Of a DNA stretch of 64,000 bases, positions 24,194 through 35,270 are shown piece after piece. The stretch comes from Theobroma cacao. Taxonomy: Eukaryota > Streptophyta > Magnoliopsida > Malvales > Malvaceae. The translations under genes were made by a program, and so were the position numbers. How positions within the stretch are numbered: the stretch's first letter is position 1; every line of letters starts with the position of its first letter. The notes beneath the pieces were generated by a model, which saw only the letters and a list, made by a program, of their open reading frames with translations, was not told the origin of the DNA and searched no databases. The stretch spans positions 16,985,470 through 17,049,469 of the forward strand of contig NC_030858.1 of assembly GCF_000208745.1 (NCBI RefSeq), given 5' to 3'.

Positions 24194-24960
24194 ATGGCAC
24201 CTATGAAATGAGCTCATGGTAGCAAAAGTGCAAGTTGTTTTGATTAGAGCAAGTTTGTTTCTGCTGAGGCTGTTACACGGCATTCGTAGTGACTTTTGCA
24301 GAAATTTCCTATCCTAGAGAGAGGTATTGACCTTCACCCTAACCTTTATGGTTTTGTTCATAGAATTATTAATGAGCGATAGTGGGAAAAGTTTTGTGAG
24401 CACCCTAAGGCAGTAGTGTTGCCAGTCATTAGAGAATTTTTATAAGTGGTCATCAAGTACATTTTGAATGCCAAACAATTAACCAATTTTACAATCTACC
24501 TAATATTGAAAATGATGAATATGGCTAGTATCTAGATGCAATTGTTGACTTAGATGAGGTTATTGGGTTGCTTTGCAATGAGGGCGCCGAATGGAAAATA
24601 AATAAGGATATGCTAGTATATTTTAAGGCCAATGCCATGAAGAACAATTACAAGGTATGGTATCACTTTTTGGCAGTAAGGTTGCTTTCCATGAAGCACC
24701 TTAGTGACGTAACAAAATACAGAGCATTATTACTTTATGCAATTGTCTCAGGGACGTCTATCAACGTTGGTTAAATGTTGTTTAATAATATTGTCCAAGT
24801 TGCTCTCTCACCCTCTGATGGACTTTGGTATCTTTCATTGATCATAGCTCTTTACAAACGAGCAATAGTAATATGGGACAAAAGTGAAGAAATCTTGTAA
24901 CTCAAGGTTCCTCTAGATGCAAGAATCATGTGATGGTTTTATGCTCATGAGCACTCTACT
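24194..24960 (+). pseudogene. Athila env-position ORF ('putative plant transposon protein' domain)
   Basis: Begins at an ATG (24194) encoding MAP..., followed by several stops. Frames then encode LERGIDLHPNLYGFVHRIINE (24315 on; quoted in part), CEHPKAVVLPVIREF, and later EGAEWKINKDMLVYFKANAM and YKVWYHFLAVRLL..KH.SDVTK..ALLLYAIVSG..INVG (24568-24774). This is the conserved domain found after integrase in Athila elements and often mis-annotated as a plant gene. Function is not established. The same ORF in copy 2 starts at 61089 (-). Confidence 0.75.
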
Positions 24961-26552
24961 GCTAGCGAAAGTTCATCATCGCCACTTTGACCTCCATAAC
25001 TGTAGTTGTGTCCTTAAAATCTTTCAATGTCACAACAAATGGAATGACTTGAGCTTTACATGATCCATCAGACAGCGTGTAATCGAGCCATTGAGCGGAT
25101 GATGAGAGCATTTGCAGACCTTTCGGTATGGACATGGCCGTCTTCCCCACGTTGCTAGATGATCCCACCTTAAATGACCACAATAAAGATGAGGAGGAAA
25201 ACGACTAGTAGCACTTGTTTGCAAGTTAGGGGAGTATTCCTTTTCTTTATTTTTAGTAATATTAAGGACAAAGTTAGCTTTAAGTTTTTTTTTGGGGGGG
25301 GGTAGTTTTAAATTTTTATGCTTTATTTTAATTTCTTGCATTGATGTTTTTATTTATTTGTTTAGCTTATTAATTTAAGAATGTGTTGAAAACTAAAGCT
25401 AAAGTTAGTGCACCAATGAAGTTGATGTACCTATCTAATGAAGAAAACTAGTTATCTTGTTAATCTTTTGCTTTCAGTAAACATGAAAATGGTTTGAGTA
25501 TTATGTTGAATTCTTGTGCTTTGCATCATAGTAGAATTTGATTTCCATAAATTTGAGCACTATATCTCTTGCATTGATTTATTATGCACATTTAGAGAAA
25601 GCTTATGAAAATGTGAGTTTTTGAACTATGTTGGAGTTCTAGAATTTGTTTGATTCTTTTTTGAGGCGAAATCCTAAGCTATACTTAGTTAGGGAAATGA
25701 CTTAGGCCATTTTTGGACCAATTGAGCTTTTCAAGTTGACCTTGTTAAGTTTTTATCCCGAGTATACCCCGTTGGGTCTAAATTGTTCCTTTTTCTTTGA
25801 TTAAACAGATGAATAAATTAGCTTAACCTTTGACCAAATTTTCAATTTTACAATCCTCACTCCTAAGCATATATCGTTTTAGGAAATATATGATGAGCTG
25901 TTTGATGAGAAGGTAGAAAAGATGAAGTGTAGAAAAAGTCAAAGATTTTGTTAAACATTCATCCCCTTACCAATAAAAGAAACAAGTTTGGGGGTGTTGA
26001 ATTGAGAATTCAATTCAGAGAAAAGAGAGAAAAGATTAAAGTGTTTGATGAATGAAAAGTGAAAGAAAAGAAAAGGGCATACTTGATGTAGGAAAATAAG
26101 GCTATATAGGTTAGGGCGATTTGAGCTACATATTATTCCATATCCTACCTTGACCATAGCCACATGTTACAAGCTGAATAAAGTCCTAAGGATCCTTGGT
26201 TAAGTGCTAGCCTACATTAGTGGAGAGGGAGATGAAAGCATAAATATGAAACTCTAAGCTAGTTTAAAGGTTGCATGAGCATAAACCTATTCGGAGTGCA
26301 TGATATTCATTGTAAGAGATTTCACACACACACGAGAATCCATTCAAAAATGAGCTTGCATTTGAGTGTAATGTAAACTTGAATAATATTTATATTTTGC
26401 TTTGAGTTGGGAAAATGAGATAATTTATGAGAAAATTAAAGGTGATCAATGATTTGGTGCAACCTCCTCCTAGTTTGGTGTTTTCAACTAGGTTATGTCA
26501 TTTTTATTTTAGGATTTGCTTGAGGACTAGCAAAATTTTAAGTTTTACGGTG
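24961..26552 (+). other. Athila 3' untranslated region up to the polypurine tract
   Basis: No coding frames of note. It ends with 'ttgcttgaggactagcaaaattttaagttttacggtg', the Athila lead-in to the 3' LTR; the same text, reverse complemented, is at 58528-58575 in copy 2. A short run of G (25295-25303) is a simple repeat. Confidence 0.6.
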
Positions 26553-28198
26553 TGAAAACTCTACTATATAGAGTTATTTTACCACATTTTGGATGCTAAA
26601 GTCACTAAGTCCTTGTGTTTTTATTTTGGTTTTAGGTAGTTTTCATATTTTTCTATTAATAAGTCTAAAGCATGTTGAACTACTCTAACGCAAGTAATTC
26701 TTCCTCATTTTCATGTTAAAAGTCCTAATTGGAGCCATCACTGATTTAGTCTTTATTTTGGAATGTTCTCAAGTGCATAAAGTTAATATATGATGAACAC
26801 TGCCAAGATGGCTAGGTGTAGACTATCACTAAATATGCTGTGGTATTTCTGACATAACTCGCACTACAGAAATTCAATCTACTTGATTTTTGGACCATAG
26901 GAAATATAAGATGCATATCTACAACTTTGTGTATACTATTTTTTCGACATCAGCCTCTAAGTAGGAGAAAATCGAGTTGCAAGAGAAAGAACTGTTGCAG
27001 TTTTTGCGCAAGGCAGCATGAAGGAGTGGAAGGCTACAGCACTCTAATGCCATAAGTCCCCATACATGTTCTTGAGAGTTCAGCATCATGACGACCAAGG
27101 AAGAAGGCCACGACACTAGATGCTGAGGTTGGTCGAGCTATTTTCTAAGTATGGAACGCCCCCTTGCTCAAGGAGCAAGGTTGCGGCGCTTTGATGTGTG
27201 TTATTAGAAAATTGGTATTTCGGGATTTTTAAGTCTAGGGCTTCTTGAGAGATTATATATATAGGACATTTTCATCAAATAAGAAAAGGACTAAGTGGCA
27301 GCTTTTTGAAAGAAAAAGAGGAGTTTTACACAAGAGGAAAAAAGAAGAAATTAATGAGGATTAAGGATCGAAATCGATAGAAAACTTGTTCTTCACTCTA
27401 GTTTTGTTTTTATCTCTTTCTTTTGTTGTAAACATGAATTATTCTCTTGAGAAAATGTTGTTTGCTTTAGAAATGATGAACTAAATTAATTTTTAGGATT
27501 GTGGTGGATTTCAACATGTAATCTAAATATTTTGTTTCTTTTTGATTTATTATGAATGGATATGGTGATGTTTATTTAATTTTGTCCTTATTGCCTTTGA
27601 TTGTCTGATCAATAATTGATTGGTTATGGAAATATAAATGAAACTTAACAGAATAATTTTAGATTAGACTAAGTTTTGAATAGCTTCTATTCATGTCACT
27701 TAGAAATTAGGTGATCTGATTAGCAATTAGGGTAGACATACACCTAAATGCCACATGCAGTCAGATTAGAACATTTGCTTAATAAACCATATTTAATTTA
27801 TTACTATGGATATATAGTGACACATTTAAGTTAGGTATGTGTACAAGCATATCGATGGAGACTTATACATAAGTTTGGGTTCTAGGCTAGCAAAACCACC
27901 CATGAATTTAAGTATTAAGAGAAATGTATTCCAGATTAAATGTTGAATGAACCCATGATCCTAGGCCTTTAATATATTGCTTTTCTAGTAAATTTTCAGC
28001 CTTCATTCCTTAGTTTAGTGTTTAACTGAATTTAGTTTTTAATTAATCTTTAAAAAATTGAGTTACTTAGATAAGATTAGTTTGTTAAAATTTTAATACT
28101 TAGTGAGAATTTAGGAGAAAATCAATGTGGGATATGATACTGGACTTACTGTCTATATTACTTGTTCGATACGCATATTTGCGTGTATTAAATCAACA
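26553..28198 (+). repeat. Athila copy 1, 3' LTR
   Basis: Starts TGAAAACTCTACTATATAGAGTTATTTT. The first 30 bases contain a hairpin (AACTCTA...TAGAGTT) shared by all copies of this LTR family in the window. It ends '...gcgtgtattaaatcaacaa' a few bases short of the full CAACAACA terminus. Length about 1.65 kb. Confidence 0.85.
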
Positions 28199-29212
28199 AA
28201 AAAATCATCCTAATTTTTCTTGGAACAAAAACCAAGCATCTTTGTTAACTCCTAAGACAAATTTTCTTCCAGGTTTTCCACCACAAGCTAAAGCTCCTAT
28301 GCCAAAGAGAAAGCCAACCATCGAAGAGCTCTTCATGCAATTATTGGCAAAGAATGATGCCTATATAACAAAGAATGATGCCATCATTCAAAGTCAAGCG
28401 GCATAAATTAGAAATCTTGAGACACAATTAGGCTAATTAGCTAATGCCATCAATAATAGACCTTGAAGTGCTTTAACTAGTGAAACTAAACCTAATCCTA
28501 GAAGAGAAGGTAAAGAGCATTGTAATGCAATCACACTCAAAATTGGGAAAGAGGTAAGTGGTAGTCAAGTACAATTTGAAGATTCATGTATGCCTACTAA
28601 AAAAGAAGTTGAAATTGTTGTTGAAAAAGAAATTGTGGTTGAAAATTCTGGTGAAAAAGTTAAAATTGAAAAACCACAATTGAATCCTTCACAAACACCC
28701 CACCATTTTATCCTCAATGTTTTTAAAAGCAGAAACTTGACAAACAATTCTAGAAATTTATTGAGGCATTTAAAAAGCTTTATATGAATATCCTTTTTTT
28801 TGAAACTTCGGAAAAATGGCAAGTTATGTGAAGTTTTTGAAAGATATCTTGGCCAAAAAGAGGAAATTGGAAAAGTTTGAGACAATTGCACTTATTGAGG
28901 AGTGTAGTGCTATAATCTAGAATAAGTTTCCACCAAAGCTTAAGGATCTAGGGAGTTTTTCTATTCCTTGCACTATTGGTGGTTTTAAAATTTCTAAAGC
29001 TTTGTGTGATTTGGGTGCTAGTGTTTTAATAATACCTTTGTCTATTGCCAGTAAATTTGGATTTAAGAAGATACAACTTACTACAGTTACCTTGCAGTTA
29101 GCAGACAAATCGATTAGGCACCTCGTTGAGATTATAGAGGATATTTTGGTTAAAGTTGGGCATTTGTACATTTCGATGGCCTTCATTGTGCTTGAGATGT
29201 AAGATGATGTTA
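28199..29212 (+). pseudogene. Second Athila gag C-terminus/protease fragment
   Basis: Directly after the LTR comes NPNFSW-type gag tail (28200-28406), QAA.IRNLETQLG, a Lys/Glu-rich linker with repeated VVEKEIVVE (28590-28660), MASYVKFLKDILAK (about 28816 on) and a protease core LCDLGASVLIIPL near 29000-29040. It stops near 29200. This is a different copy from the 18346-19845 version. Primer site, leader and gag N-terminus are missing, so the LTR was joined to this fragment by a deletion of roughly 1 kb. Confidence 0.8.
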
Positions 29213-32200
29213 AGCCTTAAAATCAAGGATTAGGCTTTGATGCCACTTGTTGGTTCCAATAGAATGATAAAGGGGATTGAATAGTACTTGGAAAGATTTT
29301 ATGAAAGCAGCCTTTAAGCTTTAAAAATTTTTGTATAATTTGAAATTTAAGGTTTAAAACTTGTTGAAGCTTAAAGACACCAGGTAAAGAAAAGGTAAAG
29401 AGAAGTGGATGAAACATAAATATTTATAGTGGTTCAGTCTCTTTGACCTCTATCCACTATGTTGACCTCTCAATTAAGGATTTTCAATCCAAGTTCACAA
29501 ACTAGTGGGATTAACAGCTTCCACCAAGCGTTTATAAGGTGAGCTTCTAATCTAAACTCTAAACCCTTACAACAACCCATACAGTGCTTTGCACACTCTA
29601 ATCAGTCAAAAAATAGTAAAAAAATAATGTACAAGTGATCACCTAGCTGATGTAAGAAGTACAAGTTCAGGCTCAAACACTATTATAAAGATTGGAGTGG
29701 AATACAAGTGTACAAGAGAAGGTTTTTGCTCTTTTTGGCTCTCACAAACTCTTTGGAACTTTTCTATCTCATTTTTTACTGTTGGAAAGGCTTTAAACAC
29801 TTGGGAGATCAAATTTGACCGTTGGAGACAAAAACTAGCTCTTACAAATAGTTTCTGGCCGTTATTTTGTCCTTTACTGTTTAAATTCAAATGTGTAAAT
29901 AGTGCTTCATTAATTGGTTAAAGATAGACCGATTAAGCCTTCTCTAACTTGAAATGTCTGGCAATTCTTTTCACTGTGTTAACTGGTAAAAGAAAACTTT
30001 AACCGATTAAGAACTTTTTGTATTGGGACACCTTCAAGCACTACTTTTGGCCAACTTTCTTTCAATTGATTAATGCTTCCTTTAGCTGATCGAAGCTTCT
30101 CTCTTTTTATCCTTAATTGATTAAAATTGGTTTCAACCGATTAAGAATTCTTCAAATTTGAATTTCTTCATTTGGCGGCCTTTAACAATCAATATCACTT
30201 TGAATTTAAAGTTTAGTGCTTCTAGATACTTCAAGCTTGAACTTTAACCGATTAAGCCTTTTGCTTAATCGGTTAATAATTTTCCATTTTTGCATTTAGT
30301 ACCCTTTTTAATCAGTTAAGCCTTATGCTAACTGATTAAGACTTCTTCGTTTTGCTTTTGTATAATGCCCAATTTTACCTTAACTGTTTAAGGGTTCATG
30401 TTAATTAGTTAACAAAATTTTGTTTTTACTAAGTCTTTTCTTATTTGCTTATTTAACTGTAAACTTATCGTTTATATGAGCAAGCTTCTTGACTTACTTT
30501 TAAACATCAAATTTATTATAAATATTAAATTTTATCTTGCACACTTAAGTAATATAGTTAGACATTAAAGAATAAAGTGTTGGATCCGTTAGTTTTTGAT
30601 GATAATAAAACATTCTCATTTCATTTGTGTCTAATATTTCTACTTGAGTGTGCAGGACAAAATTTATATGTAGATAAATAATAAATCGTTAAAATGCACA
30701 TATCAAAGAGTATAGAAATAAGAAAGCCATAATTGATCAACAAAATAGAAGCCCCTTAGTTGATTAATGAAGAGTTAGTCAACTAAGATTTAAATCAAAG
30801 GTTGGCGGGCTGAAGAGCATTAAGAAATAGAACCAACTTAGTTGACTAAGAAATGAGTTAGTAGACTAAGTGTACACTACCAAAACTGCTAGAAACTGGG
30901 AACAGAAGACAGAGACGGCTTAGTCGGCTAAGATATCGGTTAGTCGACTAAGAACATTCTGCTTACAAGTTTGAATTCTTCACTAAAAGACAGATTAACG
31001 GCTAGAAGCAACTCCCAACTATTTTCAACGGCTAGAAAACTGTCAAACTACCATTAGAGTTGTTTTTCCAAGTATAAAAGAGGGTTTCAATAGCTAGAAG
31101 TGTATTGAAGGTTTCTAAGAACACACAAAAGAGCTGAAAAACCAGAAAACATCCTTTGCACTTCACTGCACTCAACGCCCATCCTTGTAATTGTATTTTG
31201 CACTTCAACTTGTACCACTTATGTGAGACCCCAACCTCTATAGGCTTGTAAATAAGCATAGATGTAATAATACGAGCTAGAGGTAATTTCGTCATTTTCT
31301 CTAATAAGCTTCCAGAAGAAAGTTTTATGATATTTTAAGGTCAAAATGGGTATAAGACTGCATAAATGATGTGTGCTGGTGAAAACACGAAGAAAACTAG
31401 AAGTTTCAACAATTTTCATAATAGGGGCAAAATGATCATTTTTCATCTCGAGTTAAAATTTTAAGTTTTTATGAACCTGAACATGTCTAGACCATTATGG
31501 ACCTTGTCCCAATGTTAAAAGAGCAAAAAGATTGCATAAAAGATTGGAGGAGAATAAGTAAATTGGTGGAGGGGCATTTTCGTAATTTTAAGGGAAAGGA
31601 TAAGATTGGCTATAAATATCTTGAAATTTCTAGCACCTTCTTGAATTTCCAGCAGCTGGTCTTCTTCTTCCCTTCTCCTCTCTCATGTTTCTTCAATTTC
31701 TCCATGGGAGTTTTCTTCAAGCTTCTATAACTTTCTCTTTCTAGCTCTAATTTTCATGCTTTTGGTGTACTCTTTCATAAACCCTTATGCTCTTTCATCC
31801 TCTCACTTTAAAACCCTTCAAAAATCTGGTTTTCATACTTTCTCTCACTAGTTGGACATTTTAGAGAGAGAAAGAGAGAATTACACCATTTATTTGGAAG
31901 CTATTGGGAGAGAATTTGACTACAAAGGAGCCCTAGGGTAAGTGATGAATTAAGCTTGGTTTTTAGCTACAGAAAATGGTTAGTAATTGGGATTTATGAG
32001 CTGTTTATTGTTGAGTATGTTCATTACTTTTAGTGATTAAGATAGTGAACATAGATGGCCATTTAATGTGGCGATTGAAAACTAGCTAAGAGATAGCTTT
32101 TAGGGTTCATAGTGTGTAAAATTGACCTATTGCTTATGCTAATGTGATCCTAGGTTCTAAGGAAGCCCCATCATCTCATTTGGACAATTAGAGGAATTGG

Positions 32201-32440
32201 AGTCATCTAAAGGCTCTACAATCAATTGGTGAGTGGACTGCCTATCAAAATTGTTTTGGGAATATGACTGTTTTGAACAAAGTGTTTGAATGATTTTATA
32301 CAACTTTTCTAAAAAATGAATGCCTTGGGAACAAGCTCTTATGAAATGGTTTATGTTATGATATGTGGTTATTATGGATTTCTATGTGGCTGCATTATGT
32401 TGATATACATATATGCTTGAATATAATGTTGTGTAATTAT

Positions 32441-32575
32441 ATTGACTCGGCTATGTGCGAGTAGGGAGTGCGCATAAGCCGAGGATGACCCAGTTATGTG
32501 CGAGTAGGGAGTGCGCATAACCCGATGATGACCCAGCCATCTGCGAGTAGGGAGTGCGCATGAGCTGGTGATGAT
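32441..32575 (+). repeat. 43-bp tandem repeat, three units, in gypsy LTR
   Basis: The block 'tatgtgcgagtagggagtgcgcat' (first 20 bases exact in two units) begins at 32452, 32495 and 32538, a 43-bp period, with 'gatgacccag' linking units. It is followed by a (gat)n stretch. The relative at 45963-48112 has a diverged form at 47110-47300. Confidence 0.9.
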
Positions 32576-32811
32576 GATGATGGGATGGTGTGTATGATGG
32601 TGATGGGTATATGTATATGTATACATACGTAAACATGTGTGTTATAATACATTTATGAGTTATGTATATGGATGTAATGTATGTGAAATTCGGTATGTTA
32701 AACTTTGGGAAGTTATGTATTTCTTATTGGTTTTGAACATTTCAAGCAGGGTGGTTTTCTTTGGGAGAAAGGGAAATTTTCGTTCGGTGCCTTGTATTTT
32801 GCTGCAAGGAG

Positions 32812-33000
32812 AATGTATTTCGCTGCAGCGAGAAACTCTCAAGTTTGAGAACCTTCACCAGAACTGGTTCTCGCTGCAGCGAGATAGTAATTGTAGCTTT
32901 TCGCTGCTACAAAAAAGAATCTCGCTATAACGAAAAACTCTCTGTTTCATCAGCTGAATTTCGCTGCAGCGAGAAAGAATCTCGCTGTAGCGAAAAACCT
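32812..33000 (+). repeat. Array of TCGCTGCAGCGA palindromes in gypsy LTR
   Basis: Exact or near copies at about 32819, 32869, 32900, 32923, 32959 and 32983, plus one near 33181. The core is CGCTGCAGCG; variants have TGTAGCG, TATAACG or TGCTAC. Spacings are roughly 20-50 bp. The array lies about 1.2 kb downstream of the LTR TATA box, so it would be transcribed. A matching array is at 46600-46910 in the minus-strand relative. Confidence 0.85.
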
Positions 33001-33766
33001 TCTGTTTTGGTCTCCTATCTTGTCCAATTGCTGCCCTATCTTTCACTACTTTGCTACCATATCGGAGCATGGACTTCCAACATTAAGGATTAGATGAGTT
33101 AAGTTTAAAATGGAGAGGTTTAGTGAGAAACCCTCGGCCAGTTGAGAAACCCTCGTTCGGCTAATAACTAAATCCCAACGTCGCTGCAACGAAGATTCGT
33201 TGTCGTATTTGACTTGCTTGTGTAATATTGAAGCTTTCATTCTTCAAATGGTTCGTTATGTATGGGTTCATGATTTTCAAAGGATTAATCAGTTAAGGGC
33301 TTGATGAGGGGTTTTTAATAAGAATAGAAACAAATTGCATTGTTTTGAAAAAGAATGTATCATGATTTCATTAAAGATTCCTTATGGTATGCTTGTTCCC
33401 TTTCTTGTTCACTCACTGGATTTATACTCACCGTTTTTAACTTCATGTTTTCAGATCACGAGGCAGCAGGTAACTAGAACGAGGTGTCCTTGTAGACTTA
33501 TATCCATCTTTTGGTAGGTGTCTCGGCATTTAGTAGCTGTACATTCGTCCGAGTCCCTCTACTGAAAGTCAAGTCTTCTTTTTATGAGATGTATAGACAA
33601 ACTTGATGTAAATTATTAAGATACATGTTGTAGGCAATGTACATTTAATTGATATGCCAGTATGAGTTGGCGAATGTTTAATTTTATTATGATTCTAAGT
33701 TATGAAATAGGACTTAGTAGTTATGATGGAATGATGAGTACGTTAGATTAATAGTGTCAAACCCGA

Positions 33767-34118
33767 CCTGTGGATATATATGGATGCAAACTACACTACA
33801 TCTGATGAATAATTAATGGCAAAAATAAAGTCTAGAAATGATATATTGTTGACAGACATTGCTAAAATTTGGATGATAATCTATCAACATTCACCTACTG
33901 TAAATCACTTTATATTTCTGCATATGTATACTCTGAATGAATAATGTTATTTTTTATATGACATGAATAAAATTTGCTAAAATAGATAAGCAAAATATGC
34001 ACACACAAAAGGGGAGCACATACTTAGGGGGAGTAATCCCCATTTTTTTACAGAATTGAAAAATAAAAAGACACTGTGTTATTAATCAAAGAATGTTTTG
34101 TCATCATCAAAAAGGGGT
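33767..34118 (+). other. Copia 3' internal remnant
   Basis: Non-coding text with two 'aggggagcaca'/'agggggagtaa' purine blocks (about 34011-34040), typical of the region before the 3' LTR of SIRE-like elements. No ORF. Confidence 0.5.
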
Positions 34119-34132
34119 AGATTGTTGGCTCC
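34119..34132 (+). promoter_or_regulatory. Copia polypurine tract
   Basis: AAAAAGGGGTAGAT directly precedes TGTTGG of the 3' LTR, as in SIRE/Maximus elements (plus-strand DNA priming site). Confidence 0.8.
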
Positions 34133-35228
34133 ATTAGTTTTTGATGATAATAAAACATTTCTATTTTATTTGTGTCTAATATTTCTACTTGAGTGTGCAT
34201 GACAAAATTTCTATGCAGATAAATAACCAATCATTAAAATGCACATATCAAAGAGCATAGAAATAAGAAAGCCATAATTGATCAACAAAACAGAAGCCCC
34301 TTAGTTGATTAATGAAGAGATAGTTAGCTAAGATTTAAATCAAAGGTTGGCGGGCTAAAGAGCATTAAAAAACAAAACCAACTTAGTCGACCAAGAAATG
34401 ACTTAGTCGACTAACTGTACACTGCTAGAACTGTCAGAAACTGAGAACAAAAGACAAAGACGACTTAGTCGACTAAGATATCTGTTAGTCGACTAAGAGC
34501 ATTTTACCTGCAAGTTTGAATTTTACACTAAAAGACAGATTAACGGCCAAAACCAACTCCCAACTATTTTCAACGACCAGAAAACTGTCAAACTGCCATC
34601 AAAATTGTTTCTCCAAGTATAAAAGAGGGTTCCAACGGCTAGAAGTGTATTGAAGGCTTCCAAGAACACACAAAAGAGTTGAAAAACCAGAAAACATCCT
34701 CTGCACTTCACTGCACTTAACTCCCATCCTTGTAATTGTATTTTGCACTTTAACTTGTACCACTTAGATCAACATTGTGATCATAGGTACACTTCTTTTT
34801 CATTTCTTTTTATGTTCTTAAAGTGAAAGGGTCACTCTAAGGGGTTGAATCAAGCTAGGATTGCTTGTTTGTGTTAAGGTTCTAACTTAGCCTTGAAAAG
34901 TTAGGTGTTGGGTTATAGTTGAGCCCGAGAAAAACTATTGTGAAAGGTTTTGGCTAAGCTTGGTAAAAGTCATTGTTAAGCTTGGTGAAAGCTTGTGAAT
35001 TTCACCGGTTCTTAGTGGATTGGTTGAAAAATCCTTAGTTGGATAATCAAGGTAGTGGATATAGGTCTTGGACCGAACCACTTTAAATTCTGCTGTCTTA
35101 TTTACTCTATTTTTGTTTTATTTTCATTCTTTTTTTTATCTTGCATCTGTTTACACTTAGAGATAATTTTTGAAAGTGTCAAATTATACTATTCACCCCC
35201 CCTCTAGCACATTTAATTGGGACAACCA
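34133..35228 (+). repeat. Copia 3' LTR (1096 bp)
   Basis: TGTTGGCTCC...GGGACAACCA. TATA box TATAAAAG at 34618-34625. Upstream of it, at about 34300-34500, lie six copies of the CTTAGTCGACTAAG palindrome or variants. A 'ttcaccccccct' block near the end marks U5. Confidence 0.9.
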
Positions 35229-35270
35229 TAAAGAATATTTTGTTATCATAAAAAACACATGGAGTCAACA

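Larger units (their letters stand above)
16583..28198 (+). mobile_element. Athila-type Ty3/gypsy retrotransposon, copy 1 (decayed)
   Basis: A plus-strand element with partial 5' LTR (16583-17429), a tRNA-Asp-type primer site, gag, protease, reverse transcriptase, integrase, an env-position ORF, a polypurine-like 'ttttacggtg' tract and a 3' LTR (26553-28198). Stops and small deletions break every frame. The reverse transcriptase holds a nested solo LTR (20270-21630), and the RNase H region is missing between reverse transcriptase and integrase. The part of the two LTRs that can be compared is similar throughout (I estimate about 90%), so this is not a very old copy despite heavy internal decay. 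Confidence 0.9.
31222..33766 (+). mobile_element. Gypsy-type LTR, 3'-truncated, inside the copia 5' LTR
   Basis: Starts TGTGAGACCCC at 31222. TATA box TATAAATA at 31611-31618, followed by a pyrimidine-rich leader. It is the plus-strand relative of the minus-strand LTR at 45963-48112: the two share text over almost the whole length, including a tandem-repeat block and the CGCTGCAGCG array. The last ~80 bases (…gggtcgtgaca in the relative) are missing at about 33766, where copia 3' sequence follows, so an insertion plus deletion removed both the gypsy end and most of the copia interior. No coding sequence. Confidence 0.75.
30578..35228 (+). mobile_element. Nested copia (SIRE/Maximus-like) element with TSD TAAAG
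   Basis: Flanked by TAAAG at 30573-30577 and 35229-35233. The left end is TGTTGGATCC; the right end is GGGACAACCA. The 5' LTR (30578-31221) is cut short after about 644 bases by a gypsy LTR (31222-33766). Only about 360 bases of copia internal sequence remain before the polypurine tract and full 3' LTR (34133-35228). The two LTRs are clearly alike over the shared 640 bases (I estimate about 90%), with many changes being C/T or G/A. All coding sequence is gone. Confidence 0.85.
29213..35270 (-). mobile_element. Copia 5' LTR (minus) with internal stub, split by a nested copia element
   Basis: On the minus strand the LTR runs from 35270 (tgttgactccatg…) to 29248 (…ggaaccaaca), in two pieces, 35234-35270 and 29248-30577, totalling 1367 bp, almost the same as the solo LTR at 20270. 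Next to it, at 29213-29247, is the reverse complement of AGTGGCATCAAAGC, the initiator-tRNA primer site, plus about 20 bases of internal sequence. This shows it is a 5' LTR whose internal region has been lost at the junction with the Athila fragment. Near-palindromes of the TTAACCGATTAA type occupy 29910-30420. Confidence 0.85.

Noticed and set aside
32441..32575. CRISPR-like regular repeats
   Set aside because: The units are contiguous tandem repeats inside an LTR of a plant genome, without unique spacers.
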